Source: Phyllobacterium myrsinacearum
GTDB lineage: Bacteria > Pseudomonadota > Alphaproteobacteria > Rhizobiales > Rhizobiaceae
Direction: 5' to 3'
Assembly: GCF_002980555.1 (NCBI RefSeq)
Contig: NZ_PVBT01000004.1
Coordinates: 353,677 to 417,676 of the forward strand
DNA: 64,000 bases
In this document: one piece after another, positions 37,487-46,133 of the stretch
How the letters are laid out: every line of letters starts with the position of its first letter
Numbering within the stretch: position 1 is the stretch's first letter
The notes under the pieces: model-generated
The model's input: only the letters and a program-made list of their open reading frames with translations
What the model was told of the DNA's origin: nothing
Database searches by the model: none
Translations under genes and position numbers: made by a program

Positions 37487-38377
37487 TTGTCTCGGGTTGA
37501 ACGGTTTGGACTTTCTGCGGCATTGACGATGCCGTTTGATGCGGCGCTGGCAATTGATCTGCCCTTGGCAATTCACCACGCAAAAACCTGCCTGCAGCGC
37601 GGCTGCAGCAGCGTCACCCTGTTCGGGACGACGGGCGAGGGCTCATCCATCGGTATCCATGAGCGCCAGGCGGTCATCAGGGAATTTATTGCGGCAGGTA
37701 TTGCGCCATCGCAGATTGTCGTTGGCGTCATGGCCAATTCCCATGTCGATGCCGCAGAGCAGGCGCGGTTTGCACTGGATGCCGGATGCCGTGGCATTCT
37801 CCTTGCGCCGCCATCCTATTTCAAGAATGTCAGCGATGACGGCCTCTTTGACTGGCATGCGGCAGCGTTCAAGGCGATCGGCGCGGATGTGCGCGGCATC
37901 ATCCTGTACAATCTGCCCTCGGTGACGGCAGTCGAGATTTCGGTTGATCTGGTCAGCCGGTTGCGTGAGGCCTTCCCTGGCGCGATTGCAGGCGTCAAGG
38001 ATTCGTCCGGCAACTGGAGCTATACGGAAAAGATGCTGGCGCGGCACAACGACCTTGCCATTCTGATCGGCGATGAACGCAGCCTCGCTGCAGGCGTGCG
38101 GCTTGGCGGGCAGGGCGCCATCTCGGGTCTCGCCAACATCTATCCCGAGCGCCTCGTGCGCATGATCGATGAAGGGCGTGACGACGAAGAGGTGGTTGCA
38201 GCTGTCAATGAACTGGTGAAATATCCGGTGATTCCGGCTGTGAAGGCGATGGTTGCCCATCAGCTGGGCGAGGAAGGCTGGCGGCGGACGCGCGGCCCGC
38301 TTGAAGCCTTGCCTGACGGCGATCGCAAGCATCTGACGGCCGTCTTTGACCGTCTGTTTGTCGCGGCAGCCGCCTGA
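37487..38377 (+). CDS. DapA/NAL-superfamily lyase or aldolase
   Basis: A 296-residue class I aldolase-type TIM barrel. I place the start at TTG 37487 because GGGAGGA lies seven bases upstream; a GTG at 37472 falls inside that ribosome site. The pyruvate-binding region is FGTTGEGSS, the catalytic tyrosine is in ILYNLPS, and the Schiff-base lysine is in AGVKDSSGNW. Superfamily members include 2-keto-3-deoxy sugar acid aldolases and dehydratases, N-acetylneuraminate lyase and DapA; length and context favour a 2-keto-3-deoxy acid enzyme. It heads an operon with a GntR gene and a sugar importer. Confidence 0.85.
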   Translation: MSRVERFGLSAALTMPFDAALAIDLPLAIHHAKTCLQRGCSSVTLFGTTGEGSSIGIHERQAVIREFIAAGIAPSQIVVGVMANSHVDAAEQARFALDAGCRGILLAPPSYFKNVSDDGLFDWHAAAFKAIGADVRGIILYNLPSVTAVEISVDLVSRLREAFPGAIAGVKDSSGNWSYTEKMLARHNDLAILIGDERSLAAGVRLGGQGAISGLANIYPERLVRMIDEGRDDEEVVAAVNELVKYPVIPAVKAMVAHQLGEEGWRRTRGPLEALPDGDRKHLTAVFDRLFVAAAA

Positions 38378-38413
38378 ACGGGAATCGTGGGAACGTCCTG
38401 AGGAGGAACGGGC

Positions 38414-39073
38414 ATGGATGACAGCGGCGAGCCGGTCAGATTGCGTGAGAAAGCCTATGCAAGTTTCACGGAACATCTTCTGGCTCGTGACTTTCATCCG
38501 GGGCAGTTCGTGTCGCAGCGCCAGCTTGTTGCCATGACCGGCATGCCGCTTGGCGCCATCCGCGAGGTTGTGCCGCGCCTTGAAGCCGAGGGCCTGGTAA
38601 AGACGGTTCCGCAGCGCGGCATACAGATTGCACATATCGACATCAACCTGATCCGCGAAGCGTTTCAGTTCCGCGTCTTCATGGAGAAGGAAGCCATTGC
38701 GCTGTTCTGTGTTTCCGCGTCCGACGAGATGCTGGCCGGGTTGCGGCGTGAGCATGAAGAGACCTTGGAGAAGGCTCTCAAGGACGGAGAGACGCCCGAG
38801 CTTGAACTGCACGCGCAGGCCATCGACTGGTCGCTGCATGACACGATCATCGATTCCCTTGGCAATGGGATCATTTCGAAAGCCTATCGGATCAACGCCA
38901 TCAAGATGCGCTTGATCAATCAGGAGCGGTTTCGCATCACCGGCCGCGTTATTCCGGTGATGCGCGAGCATCTGGCGGTCATTGCGGCGATCGAGACCCG
39001 CAATCCGCAAACGGCAATGGATGCCATTGCCGAGCATATCAACAATGCAAGGAATCTCGCTCTGAAGGTTTAG
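38414..39073 (+). CDS. GntR-family regulator (FCD subfamily)
   Basis: A 219-residue regulator. The winged helix (residues 10-75) includes FVSQRQLVAMTGMPLGAIREVVPRLEAEGLVKTVPQRG. The all-helical FCD effector domain follows, with the metal-binding pattern around HDTIIDSLGN, HLAVIAAI and EHINNAR. Such proteins commonly sense sugar acids or 2-keto acids and repress their own catabolic operon. The palindrome in the promoter at 37438-37451 is a candidate operator. It lies between the aldolase and the importer genes on the same strand. Confidence 0.9.
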   Translation: MDDSGEPVRLREKAYASFTEHLLARDFHPGQFVSQRQLVAMTGMPLGAIREVVPRLEAEGLVKTVPQRGIQIAHIDINLIREAFQFRVFMEKEAIALFCVSASDEMLAGLRREHEETLEKALKDGETPELELHAQAIDWSLHDTIIDSLGNGIISKAYRINAIKMRLINQERFRITGRVIPVMREHLAVIAAIETRNPQTAMDAIAEHINNARNLALKV

Positions 39074-39134
39074 ACGCAACGGTGCCGGAAATGGGAGTTA
39101 CGGCACTGCAATGGAATATGGGAGGACGATAAGC

Positions 39135-40460
39135 ATGAAACGGATTCAACCGACACGCCGGCAATTTCTTGCCGGATCAGCAGCACTTGGCGCGGCAAGT
39201 TTTGCCGGCCTGAAGCCGGCATTCGCCAATGTCGACTGGAAGAAATATGCAGGCACCACCCTTGAGGTGAACCTGATCAAGAGCCCGCGCGGCGATATTC
39301 TGCAAAAGTACCAGAAGGAATTCGAGGAACTGACCGGAATCAAGGTCAATTCCGAGCAGACGCCGGAACAGCAGCAGCGCCAGAAAGCCGTGATCGAACT
39401 GACCTCGGGCAAGCCGAGCTTTGATGTCATCCATATCAGCTATCACGTGCAGAAGCGGCAGTTCGAGAAGGGCGGCTGGCTTGCCGACCTGACGCCGTTC
39501 CTGAAGGACCCAAGCCTCACCGAGCCGTCGCTCGTTGAAAGTGATTTTGCTGAGGCGGGTCTTGCCTTTGCCAAGGACAAGAATGGCCGTTTCGGCGGTC
39601 TGCCCTTCTCGGTGGATTACTGGATTCTCTACTGGAACAAGGAACTCTTCGCCGCCAAGGGCATCGAATATCCGAAGTCCTTCGATGAGCTTGTAAGCGC
39701 TGCAGAGAAACTCACCGATGCGAGCAAGGGTACATACGGGTTCGTTGCCCGCGGCATGAAGAACGCCAATACGCCGGTTTGGGCCAGCCTGATGCTCGGC
39801 TATGGCAAGAGCGCGATCGACGACGGCAATCTCCAGACCGACACGCCGGAAGCAATCCAGGCCGCAACGCTCTATCAGCGCCTGATGACAAAGTCCGCAC
39901 CGCCCGGCGTGACGGGTTTCAACTGGGCCGAATGCCAGTCGAGCTTCCTGCAGGGCAAGGTTGCGATGTGGCTGGATGGCATCGGTTTTGCCCCGCCGCT
40001 GGAAAACCCGGAGAAATCACGGGTTGTCGGCAAGGTCGGCTACGGCGTCATGCCCAAGGGGCCGGCCGTGCAGGCGGCACCGACCTTCGGCGACGGCATC
40101 GGGGTGACGGAAGGATCATCGAAGAAGGAAGCGGCTTACCTCTATTGCCAATGGGCCATTTCGAAGGAGATGGGCGCGCGGCTGCTGCAAACGGGCTCCG
40201 GCGTTCCCTTCCGCAATTCGATCCTCAACGATCCGGAGGTCCGCAAGGGTGTGACCATGCCGTCCGAATGGGTGGATGTGCTCACGGCATCGGCCAAGGT
40301 CAGCCAGCTCTGCCTGCCGGTCATCGTTCCGGTCACGGAATTCCGCGATGTGATGGGTGTCGGCCTGACCAACCTTCTCGGCGGGGCCGATCCCGCAACG
40401 GAAATGAAGCGGGCAACGGAAGAATTCCGTCCCATCCTTGCGCGCAGCGAGGGCAAATGA
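39135..40460 (+). CDS. Tat-exported sugar ABC transporter binding protein
   Basis: A 441-residue family 1 solute-binding protein. The start at 39135 follows GGGAGGACG; an ATG at 39111 would precede that site. The signal peptide has a twin-arginine motif (TRRQFLAGS) and an Ala-rich core ending KPAFA, so export of the folded protein through Tat is expected, which is unusual among sugar-binding proteins. The mature part begins VDWKKYAGTTLEVN and has the two-lobe pattern (FDVIHISYHVQKRQF, GLPFSVDYWILYWNKEL). The sugar is unknown. Its stop overlaps the first permease gene. Confidence 0.9.
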   Translation: MKRIQPTRRQFLAGSAALGAASFAGLKPAFANVDWKKYAGTTLEVNLIKSPRGDILQKYQKEFEELTGIKVNSEQTPEQQQRQKAVIELTSGKPSFDVIHISYHVQKRQFEKGGWLADLTPFLKDPSLTEPSLVESDFAEAGLAFAKDKNGRFGGLPFSVDYWILYWNKELFAAKGIEYPKSFDELVSAAEKLTDASKGTYGFVARGMKNANTPVWASLMLGYGKSAIDDGNLQTDTPEAIQAATLYQRLMTKSAPPGVTGFNWAECQSSFLQGKVAMWLDGIGFAPPLENPEKSRVVGKVGYGVMPKGPAVQAAPTFGDGIGVTEGSSKKEAAYLYCQWAISKEMGARLLQTGSGVPFRNSILNDPEVRKGVTMPSEWVDVLTASAKVSQLCLPVIVPVTEFRDVMGVGLTNLLGGADPATEMKRATEEFRPILARSEGK

Positions 40461-41383
40461 CAATCGCCGCCCCGACCATGACAACCGAAACACAGACCAC
40501 CAAAGCCAGAACGGGCAAACGCCGGCTCAAGCCGAGCTACTGGCCGTTTGTCATTCCGGCGCTGGTCATTGTCGGGGCGGTCATTCTGTTTCCGTGGGCG
40601 TTCACCCTGTGGATGAGCGTGAATGAGTGGCATCTTGGCGGCGAACAGAGCTTTGTCGGGCTTGCGAATTTTACCCGGCTGGCAGGTGATACACGCTTCT
40701 GGCAGTCGATGGGGCACACCGTGCTCTATACGCTTCTCTCCGTCATCGCCCCGTTGTTTTTTGGCACTATTGCGGCTTTGATCTTCGATAGCAAATTGCC
40801 GATGCGCGGCCTGCTGCGCGGCATCTTCGTCATGCCGATGATGGCCACGCCCGTCGCCATCGCTCTGGTCTGGACCATGATGTACCACCCGCAGCTCGGG
40901 GTTCTCAATTACCTCCTGTCACTGGTTGGCATCGGGCCGCAGGAATGGATATTCAACCAGAATACAGTGATCCCGTCGCTGGTGCTGGTCGAGACCTGGC
41001 AGTGGACACCGCTGGTCATGCTCATCGTGCTCGGCGGCCTTGCTTCCATGCCGCGCGATCCCTTCGAGAGTGCGGAAATCGATGGTGCCAATGGCTGGCA
41101 GAAATTCCGCTACATCACGCTGCCCATGATCCTGCCCTTCATGATGGTTGCCGTCATCATCCGGTCCATCGATGCCCTGAAGAGCTTTGACATCATCTTT
41201 GCCATGACGCAGGGCGGCCCCGGCACGGCATCCGAGACGATCAACATCTATCTCTACAATGTCGCCTTTTCCTACTATGACATCGGCTATGGCTCAGCGA
41301 TTGCCGTGGTCTTCTTCGTCGTCATCATCACCATGTCCATGGCGCTGCTTTATCTGCGCCAGCGGACCAAATGGAACAGCTGA
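40457..41383 (+). CDS. Sugar ABC transporter permease 1 (MalF-type)
   Basis: A 308-residue inner-membrane permease with six helices, coupled to the binding protein by ATGA. The first 25 residues are a polar, basic cytoplasmic tail. The loop that contacts the ATPase is EAAxxDGA-like: FESAEIDGANGWQKFRYITLPM at about residues 211-232. The framework segments LVETWQWTPLVMLIVLGGL and FIFAMTQGGPGTASETI-like sequence are typical of the carbohydrate uptake CUT1 group. Confidence 0.93.
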   Translation: MTIAAPTMTTETQTTKARTGKRRLKPSYWPFVIPALVIVGAVILFPWAFTLWMSVNEWHLGGEQSFVGLANFTRLAGDTRFWQSMGHTVLYTLLSVIAPLFFGTIAALIFDSKLPMRGLLRGIFVMPMMATPVAIALVWTMMYHPQLGVLNYLLSLVGIGPQEWIFNQNTVIPSLVLVETWQWTPLVMLIVLGGLASMPRDPFESAEIDGANGWQKFRYITLPMILPFMMVAVIIRSIDALKSFDIIFAMTQGGPGTASETINIYLYNVAFSYYDIGYGSAIAVVFFVVIITMSMALLYLRQRTKWNS

Positions 41384-41394
41384 GGGAGACGCCG

Positions 41395-42219
41395 ATGGCC
41401 CGCCGCAATCCGCTGAAATCACTGGGCACCGCCTTTGTTGTGTTCGTGATCGTTTCACCCGCCATTTTCTTCTTTCTCTGGATGCTGTCGCTGTCGCTGA
41501 AATACGAGATCGACAATGGTGCCTATCCGCCGATCTTCATCCCCGAGCGGTTTGCCTGGTCGAACTACACCCAGATTTTTGCAACGAACGATTTCCTGCA
41601 TTACTTCTGGAACAGCCTGATTGTGACGGGCATATCGACATTGCTGGCCCTGCTTGTCGGGGTGCCCGCCGGCTATGGCATTGCCCGCCTGCGCGCCGAC
41701 AAGGCGGCCATCGTTGTCATGATCGCACGCATGACGCCGGGCCTGTCCTACCTTATTCCCCTGTTCCTGCTGTTCCAGACCATGGGATTGCTGGGAACGC
41801 TGTGGCCGCAGATCATCATCCATCTGGTTGTAACCGTGCCCATCGTGATCTGGATCATGATCGGCTATTTCGAGACGACACCGATGGAGTTGGAAGAGGC
41901 GGCCATGATCGATGGCGCCACCTCCTGGCAGGTCTTTGTCAAGGTGGCGCTGCCCATAGCCAAGCCCGGTATTGTCGTTTCGCTGATCCTGGCGGTGATC
42001 TTTTCCTGGAACAATTTTGTCTTCGGCATCGTGCTGGCCAGCCGCGAAACCCGGACCTTGCCGGTCGCGGTCTACAACATGCTGTCATTCGAGCAGGTCA
42101 GCTGGGGCCCGCTGGCCGCGGCGGCGCTGGTCGTTACATTGCCGGTGCTGCTGCTGACCGTCTTTGCCCAGCGCCAGATCATTGCGGGTCTCACCGCCGG
42201 TGCCGTCAAGGGCGGCTAG
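41395..42219 (+). CDS. Sugar ABC transporter permease 2 (MalG-type)
   Basis: A 274-residue CUT1 permease with six helices. I use the ATG at 41395, which has AGGGAGA seven bases upstream; the ATG at 41371 lies inside the preceding gene. The ATPase-contact loop is ELEEAAMIDGATSWQVFVKVALPIAKPG. IAPLVGVPAGYGIARLR-like and SWNNFVFGIVLASRETRTLPV segments match MalG relatives. It forms the channel with the preceding permease. Confidence 0.93.
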   Translation: MARRNPLKSLGTAFVVFVIVSPAIFFFLWMLSLSLKYEIDNGAYPPIFIPERFAWSNYTQIFATNDFLHYFWNSLIVTGISTLLALLVGVPAGYGIARLRADKAAIVVMIARMTPGLSYLIPLFLLFQTMGLLGTLWPQIIIHLVVTVPIVIWIMIGYFETTPMELEEAAMIDGATSWQVFVKVALPIAKPGIVVSLILAVIFSWNNFVFGIVLASRETRTLPVAVYNMLSFEQVSWGPLAAAALVVTLPVLLLTVFAQRQIIAGLTAGAVKGG

Positions 42220-42248
42220 AACAGGTTTTCAAGAACAGGGAGGGCGCG

Positions 42249-43325
42249 ATGGCTTCGGTCTCGATCAAGGATGTCACCAAGAAATACGGCAACGTCAATG
42301 TAATGCACGGTGTCTCCGTCGATATTGACGATGGCGAGTTCGTCATTCTCGTCGGCCCGTCGGGCTGCGGAAAATCGACATTGCTGCGCATGATCGCCGG
42401 GCTCGAGGAAATCACCACGGGAGAGATTGCCATTGGCAGCCGCGTGGTCAATGACCTGCCCGCCAAGGAGCGCGACATCGCCATGGTGTTCCAGAACTAT
42501 GCGCTCTATCCGCATATGACGGTGGCCGACAATATGGGCTTCGCCCTCATGCTCAAGAATGCGCCGAAGCAGGAAAAGGAAAGCCGGGTTGGCCGGGCGG
42601 CGGAAATCCTTGGCCTGGAAAAGCTGCTCGACCGCTTTCCCCGGCAATTGTCCGGCGGCCAGCGCCAGCGCGTCGCCATGGGCCGGGCCATCGTCCGCGA
42701 TCCGCAGGTCTTCCTGTTCGACGAGCCGCTTTCCAACCTCGACGCGAAACTGCGCGTGCAGATGCGCAGTGAGATCAAGGGGCTGCATCAGCGGCTTGGC
42801 ACCACTATAGTCTATGTGACGCATGACCAGATCGAAGCCATGACCATGGCCGACAAGATCGTCGTGATGAAAGACGGTTTGGTCGAACAGATTGGCACGC
42901 CGCTCGATCTCTACGATTACCCTGCAAACCTTTTCGTCGCCGGGTTCATCGGCTCGCCGTCGATGAACTTCGTCAAGGGGCGTCTGGCCGGAGCAGGGCA
43001 GTTCGCGACGCCGGAGGGCATCACATTGCCCGTGCCGCAGACCATCCAGGCCGCGGGACCGGCGGACGTGATCTATGGCGTGCGGCCGGAGCATATAAAG
43101 ATTGCTGCCGGCGGCATTCCGGTCGATGTCAGCGTTGTCGAGCCGACGGGCTCGGAAATCATGGTGGTCGGCAAACTGGGCGATCAGGAAATCATGTGCC
43201 TGTTCCGCGAGCGACTGTCGATCAAATCGGGCGACCGGATTCATATCGGGATTGATCCGGCGAACAGCCACCTGTTTGATGACGCAACGGGCATGCGGCT
43301 GGATAGCAGGACAGCGGCCCACTGA
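42249..43325 (+). CDS. Sugar ABC transporter ATP-binding protein (MalK/UgpC type)
   Basis: A 358-residue ATPase. Walker [10 protein letters not shown], the Q-loop [10 protein letters not shown], signature [14 protein letters not shown], Walker B VFLFDEP and the switch histidine in YVTHDQ are intact. After residue 235 is the TOBE/MalK-type regulatory domain (GFIGSPSMNFV, VIYGVRPEHIKIA). It completes the importer of this operon with the two permeases and the Tat-exported binding protein. The frame is open far upstream, but family N-termini and the AGGGCGCG before 42249 fix the start. Confidence 0.93.
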   Translation: MASVSIKDVTKKYGNVNVMHGVSVDIDDGEFVILVGPSGCGKSTLLRMIAGLEEITTGEIAIGSRVVNDLPAKERDIAMVFQNYALYPHMTVADNMGFALMLKNAPKQEKESRVGRAAEILGLEKLLDRFPRQLSGGQRQRVAMGRAIVRDPQVFLFDEPLSNLDAKLRVQMRSEIKGLHQRLGTTIVYVTHDQIEAMTMADKIVVMKDGLVEQIGTPLDLYDYPANLFVAGFIGSPSMNFVKGRLAGAGQFATPEGITLPVPQTIQAAGPADVIYGVRPEHIKIAAGGIPVDVSVVEPTGSEIMVVGKLGDQEIMCLFRERLSIKSGDRIHIGIDPANSHLFDDATGMRLDSRTAAH

Positions 43326-43357
43326 CCCCACCAAGCGAGATTTCAGGAGTACCGCAC

Positions 43358-44515
43358 GTGACGATATCAGCCGAGACCTACAACGCCGGAACATTTGTTG
43401 GCCGTGTCTGGCGCCCCGACATACAGGGCCCCGCCATCGTCGTGGTGCGGGATGGTGATCTCTTCGATATCACGTCCAAGGACGTTGCCACCACGCGCGA
43501 TCTTCTGGAACTGCAGGACCCGGCTGCCTATGCGAAGGCGCACAAGGGTGTGAGACTTGGAAGTCTGGACGAGGTTTTCGCATTGTCCGTCGAGAGCGAA
43601 GGCACGGCATCACAGCTTCGGCTGCTTGCGCCCTGTGATCTCCAGGCGGTCAAGGCCTGCGGCGTTACCTTTGCCCGTTCGATGATCGAGCGTGTCATCG
43701 AGGAAAAGGCTGCGGGCAATCCGGCGCTGGCGCTCAAGATCCGCGAACGCATCATGCCGATCATCGGCAACAGCTTGCGCGACCTGAAAGCCGGTTCGCC
43801 TGAGGCTGCCAAGGTGAAGGCTGCCCTGATTGAAGAAGGTGTCTGGTCGCAATATCTGGAAGTCGGCATCGGGCCCGACGCGGAAGTGTTCTCCAAGGCG
43901 CAGGTTCTCTCCTCCGTCGGCTGGGGTGCATCGGTCGGCCTGCACCCGATCTCAAGCTGGAACAATCCGGAACCGGAAATCGTCCTCGCCGTCAACAGCA
44001 AGGGCAGGGTGCAGGGCGCGACGCTCGGCAACGACGTGAACCTGCGCGATGTTGAAGGCCGCTCCGCCCTTTTGCTCGGCAAGGCAAAGGACAACAATGC
44101 CTCGTCATCGATCGGGCCGTTCATCCGGCTGTTCGATGCGACCTATTCCATCGATGACGTGCGCAATGCCGATCTTGAACTGATGGTCCAAGGCCGGGAT
44201 GGTTATGTCCTCAGAGGCAGCAGCACCATGAAGGAAATCAGCCGTGATCCGCTGGATCTGGTCACCCAGACCACCGGCCGGCATCACCAGTACCCGGATG
44301 GCTTCATGCTGTTCATGGGAACATTGTTTGCGCCGGTCGAGGACCGCGATACGCCGGGGCAGGGATTTACCCACAAGATCGGCGATGTGGTGACCATATC
44401 AAATCCGCAGCTTGGCGCGCTCACCAATACCGTGCGGCTGTCGACAGAGTGCCCCGAATGGACATTCGGCGTGGCGGCGCTCATGCGCAACCTTGCCGCG
44501 CGTGGTTTGCTGTAA
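43358..44515 (+). CDS. FAH-superfamily 2-keto-3-deoxy-pentonate dehydratase, XylX-like
   Basis: A 385-residue enzyme starting at GTG after CAGGAG. The C-terminal FAH-fold domain keeps the metal-binding pattern (EVGIGPDAEVF, NNPEPEIVLAV, GATLGNDVNLRD) and RSALLLGKAKDNNASSSIGPFIRLFD, closely resembling Caulobacter XylX, which dehydrates 2-keto-3-deoxy-D-xylonate to alpha-ketoglutarate semialdehyde. HHQYPDGFMLFMGT is also shared. Its place at the end of the importer operon, after a DapA-family enzyme and a PfkB kinase, indicates a sugar-acid catabolic set. The exact sugar remains uncertain. Confidence 0.85.
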   Translation: MTISAETYNAGTFVGRVWRPDIQGPAIVVVRDGDLFDITSKDVATTRDLLELQDPAAYAKAHKGVRLGSLDEVFALSVESEGTASQLRLLAPCDLQAVKACGVTFARSMIERVIEEKAAGNPALALKIRERIMPIIGNSLRDLKAGSPEAAKVKAALIEEGVWSQYLEVGIGPDAEVFSKAQVLSSVGWGASVGLHPISSWNNPEPEIVLAVNSKGRVQGATLGNDVNLRDVEGRSALLLGKAKDNNASSSIGPFIRLFDATYSIDDVRNADLELMVQGRDGYVLRGSSTMKEISRDPLDLVTQTTGRHHQYPDGFMLFMGTLFAPVEDRDTPGQGFTHKIGDVVTISNPQLGALTNTVRLSTECPEWTFGVAALMRNLAARGLL

Positions 44516-44520
44516 GCAAC

Positions 44521-44547
44521 CCACGCTAGATTCTGCCCGTAGCGTGG
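44521..44547 (+). terminator. 8-bp hairpin after the dehydratase gene
   Basis: CCACGCTA (44521-44528) pairs perfectly with TAGCGTGG (44540-44547), 5 bases after the dehydratase gene stop. No T tract follows, so it may mark the operon 3' end or protect the transcript. Confidence 0.45.
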
Positions 44548-44642
44548 CTGCCGCCTGGCGGTCCGGTTGAACAATTGTCACAATAGTTTCGTCTAAGTTC
44601 GATCAAACTTTCACACAGCCCGTCCAGAGTTGAACGCGAGCA

Positions 44643-44670
44643 GGGCAGCCGGATTTTTCCGGAGCTGCCC
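44643..44670 (+). promoter_or_regulatory. Structured leader hairpin upstream of ugpB
   Basis: GGGCAGC (44643-44649) pairs with GCTGCCC (44664-44670), continued by CGGA/TCCG around a TTTT loop with a two-base bulge. It is 39 bases before the ugpB ATG, inside the presumed 5' untranslated region. ACAATTGT at 44571-44578 lies in the upstream promoter area. Confidence 0.5.
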
Positions 44671-44709
44671 CGGGTTCATTCTCTCAATTGCCGTATTCAG
44701 GGGGCTTTA

Positions 44710-46053
44710 ATGCAGGGTTTTGGTGTGAAAATAGGTCTGGCCGCAGGGCTGCTGGCCGCCGGGTTTGGCGCGACGCCAGCCATGGCCGAGAAGGTCAAGT
44801 TCGAGTTCTGGTACGGCCTGAGCGGCGATCTTGGCGAGCGTGTGCAGGATGCCTGCAAGAAGTTCAACGACTCCCAGGCCAATTTCGAAATCGTCTGCAC
44901 CAGCCAGAACGGCTATCCTGAAACCGTCCAGAACGCCATTGCCGCCTATCGCGCCAAGAAGCATCCGGCCATCGTCCAGGTCTTCGACGGCGGCACGCTC
45001 GATCTGATGCTCTCGGGTGCCTTTGTCCCGGCCAAGAAGCTGATGGAAGACAATGGCTACAAGATCGACTGGAGCAACTATTTCCCCGGCATCGCCAATT
45101 ATTACGCCACGGCAAAGGGTGAATTGAACTCGTTCCCGTTCAATTCGTCGACCGCCATGTTCTACTACAATGTCGATGCCTTCACCAAAGCCGGCATCCA
45201 GGGCGCGCCGGAAACATGGGAAGACGTCGAGGCTGCAGCCCGCAAGCTGAAAGCGGCCGGTTATGCCTGCCCGTTCGGTTTCAGCTTTGACAGCTGGGCG
45301 ACGGTTGAACAGTTCTCCGCCATTCACAACCAGCCCATCGCCACCAAGAACAATGGCTATGACGGGCTTGACGCCGAACTCACCCTCAACAAGACCAAGC
45401 TGGTCGACCATCTGACATTCTTCAAGAAGATGACCGATGAAGGCCTGTTCGTGGTCAAGACCAAGCAGCTGGGCATGGATGTGGTTCCGGCCTTTACCTC
45501 CGAAACCTGCCAGATGATCCAGACGTCGATTGCCGATCATGGCACCGTCGGCAAGACCATCAAGCAGGGCACGAAGTGGGACGTGACCATGCTTCCGGTC
45601 TGGAAGGGAACAGCCCGCCAGAATTCGATGGTCGGCGGTGCATCTCTCTGGGTGCTGAACAATCGCCCGGAAGCTGAATACAAGGGTGCGGCTGCATTCC
45701 TCAACTTCATCGCCCAGCCGGATATGGTCGAGTGGTGGTCGACGGTCACCGGTTACATCCCGGTCACCAAGACAGGCTTTGAAGCCATGAAAGCCAAGGG
45801 CTTTTACGACCAGCCAGCCTTCAAGGGCCGTGAAAAGGCCATCGCCAGCCTGACTTTCACCCCGACCTCCGCCAATACCCGCGGCATCCGCCTCGGCGGC
45901 TTCCCGCAGATCCGCAAGGAAATCTCCGACGCGATGGAAGGCATCTTCTTCGGCAAGCTGACAGTCCAGGCCGGTCTCGACCAGGCTGTCGAGCGCGGCA
46001 ATGTCATCCTGCGCCGCTTTGAAAAGACCTATGCCGGAAAAGTCCTGAACTAA
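44710..46053 (+). CDS. ugpB: sn-Glycerol-3-phosphate ABC transporter binding protein
   Basis: A 447-residue periplasmic protein with a Sec signal peptide ending PAMA (about residue 26). The mature protein follows enterobacterial UgpB closely: FWYGLSGDLGERVQ, PAIVQVFDGGTLDLML, SFPFNSSTAMFYYNVDAF, the GGASLWVLNN segment and the C-terminal ERGNVILRRFEKTYAG. In UgpB relatives this family binds glycerol-3-phosphate or glycerophosphodiesters. A strong hairpin separates it from the permease genes, which usually lets the binding protein be made in excess. Confidence 0.88.
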   Translation: MQGFGVKIGLAAGLLAAGFGATPAMAEKVKFEFWYGLSGDLGERVQDACKKFNDSQANFEIVCTSQNGYPETVQNAIAAYRAKKHPAIVQVFDGGTLDLMLSGAFVPAKKLMEDNGYKIDWSNYFPGIANYYATAKGELNSFPFNSSTAMFYYNVDAFTKAGIQGAPETWEDVEAAARKLKAAGYACPFGFSFDSWATVEQFSAIHNQPIATKNNGYDGLDAELTLNKTKLVDHLTFFKKMTDEGLFVVKTKQLGMDVVPAFTSETCQMIQTSIADHGTVGKTIKQGTKWDVTMLPVWKGTARQNSMVGGASLWVLNNRPEAEYKGAAAFLNFIAQPDMVEWWSTVTGYIPVTKTGFEAMKAKGFYDQPAFKGREKAIASLTFTPTSANTRGIRLGGFPQIRKEISDAMEGIFFGKLTVQAGLDQAVERGNVILRRFEKTYAGKVLN

Positions 46054-46065
46054 GTGCAGGCTTTC

Positions 46066-46099
46066 AAATGGCCCGGAGCGAAACCGCACCGGGCCATTT
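46066..46099 (+). terminator. Partial terminator between ugpB and ugpA
   Basis: AAATGGCCCGG (46066-46076) pairs with CCGGGCCATTT (46089-46099), an 11-bp perfect stem with a 12-base loop, followed by CCTTTTC. It sits inside the operon, where such hairpins reduce read-through and protect the binding-protein mRNA. Confidence 0.75.
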
Positions 46100-46133
46100 C
46101 CTTTTCATCCCATAGGCAGAATTGAATATTCTC

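Noticed and set aside
36455-38377. A sulfoquinovose degradation locus based on the YihV-like kinase
   Set aside because: No sulfolactaldehyde, isomerase, KDSG aldolase or sulfoquinovosidase genes are nearby; only the kinase has this resemblance.
41259-42248. An apparent long N-terminal extension of the MalK-type ATPase
   Set aside because: The extra 330 codons lie in a shadow frame of the two permease genes; all relatives start at the 42249 ATG.
44516-44709. A PHO box before ugpB
   Set aside because: TTGTCAC occurs once, but I cannot find the two correctly spaced CTGTCAT-like repeats required.
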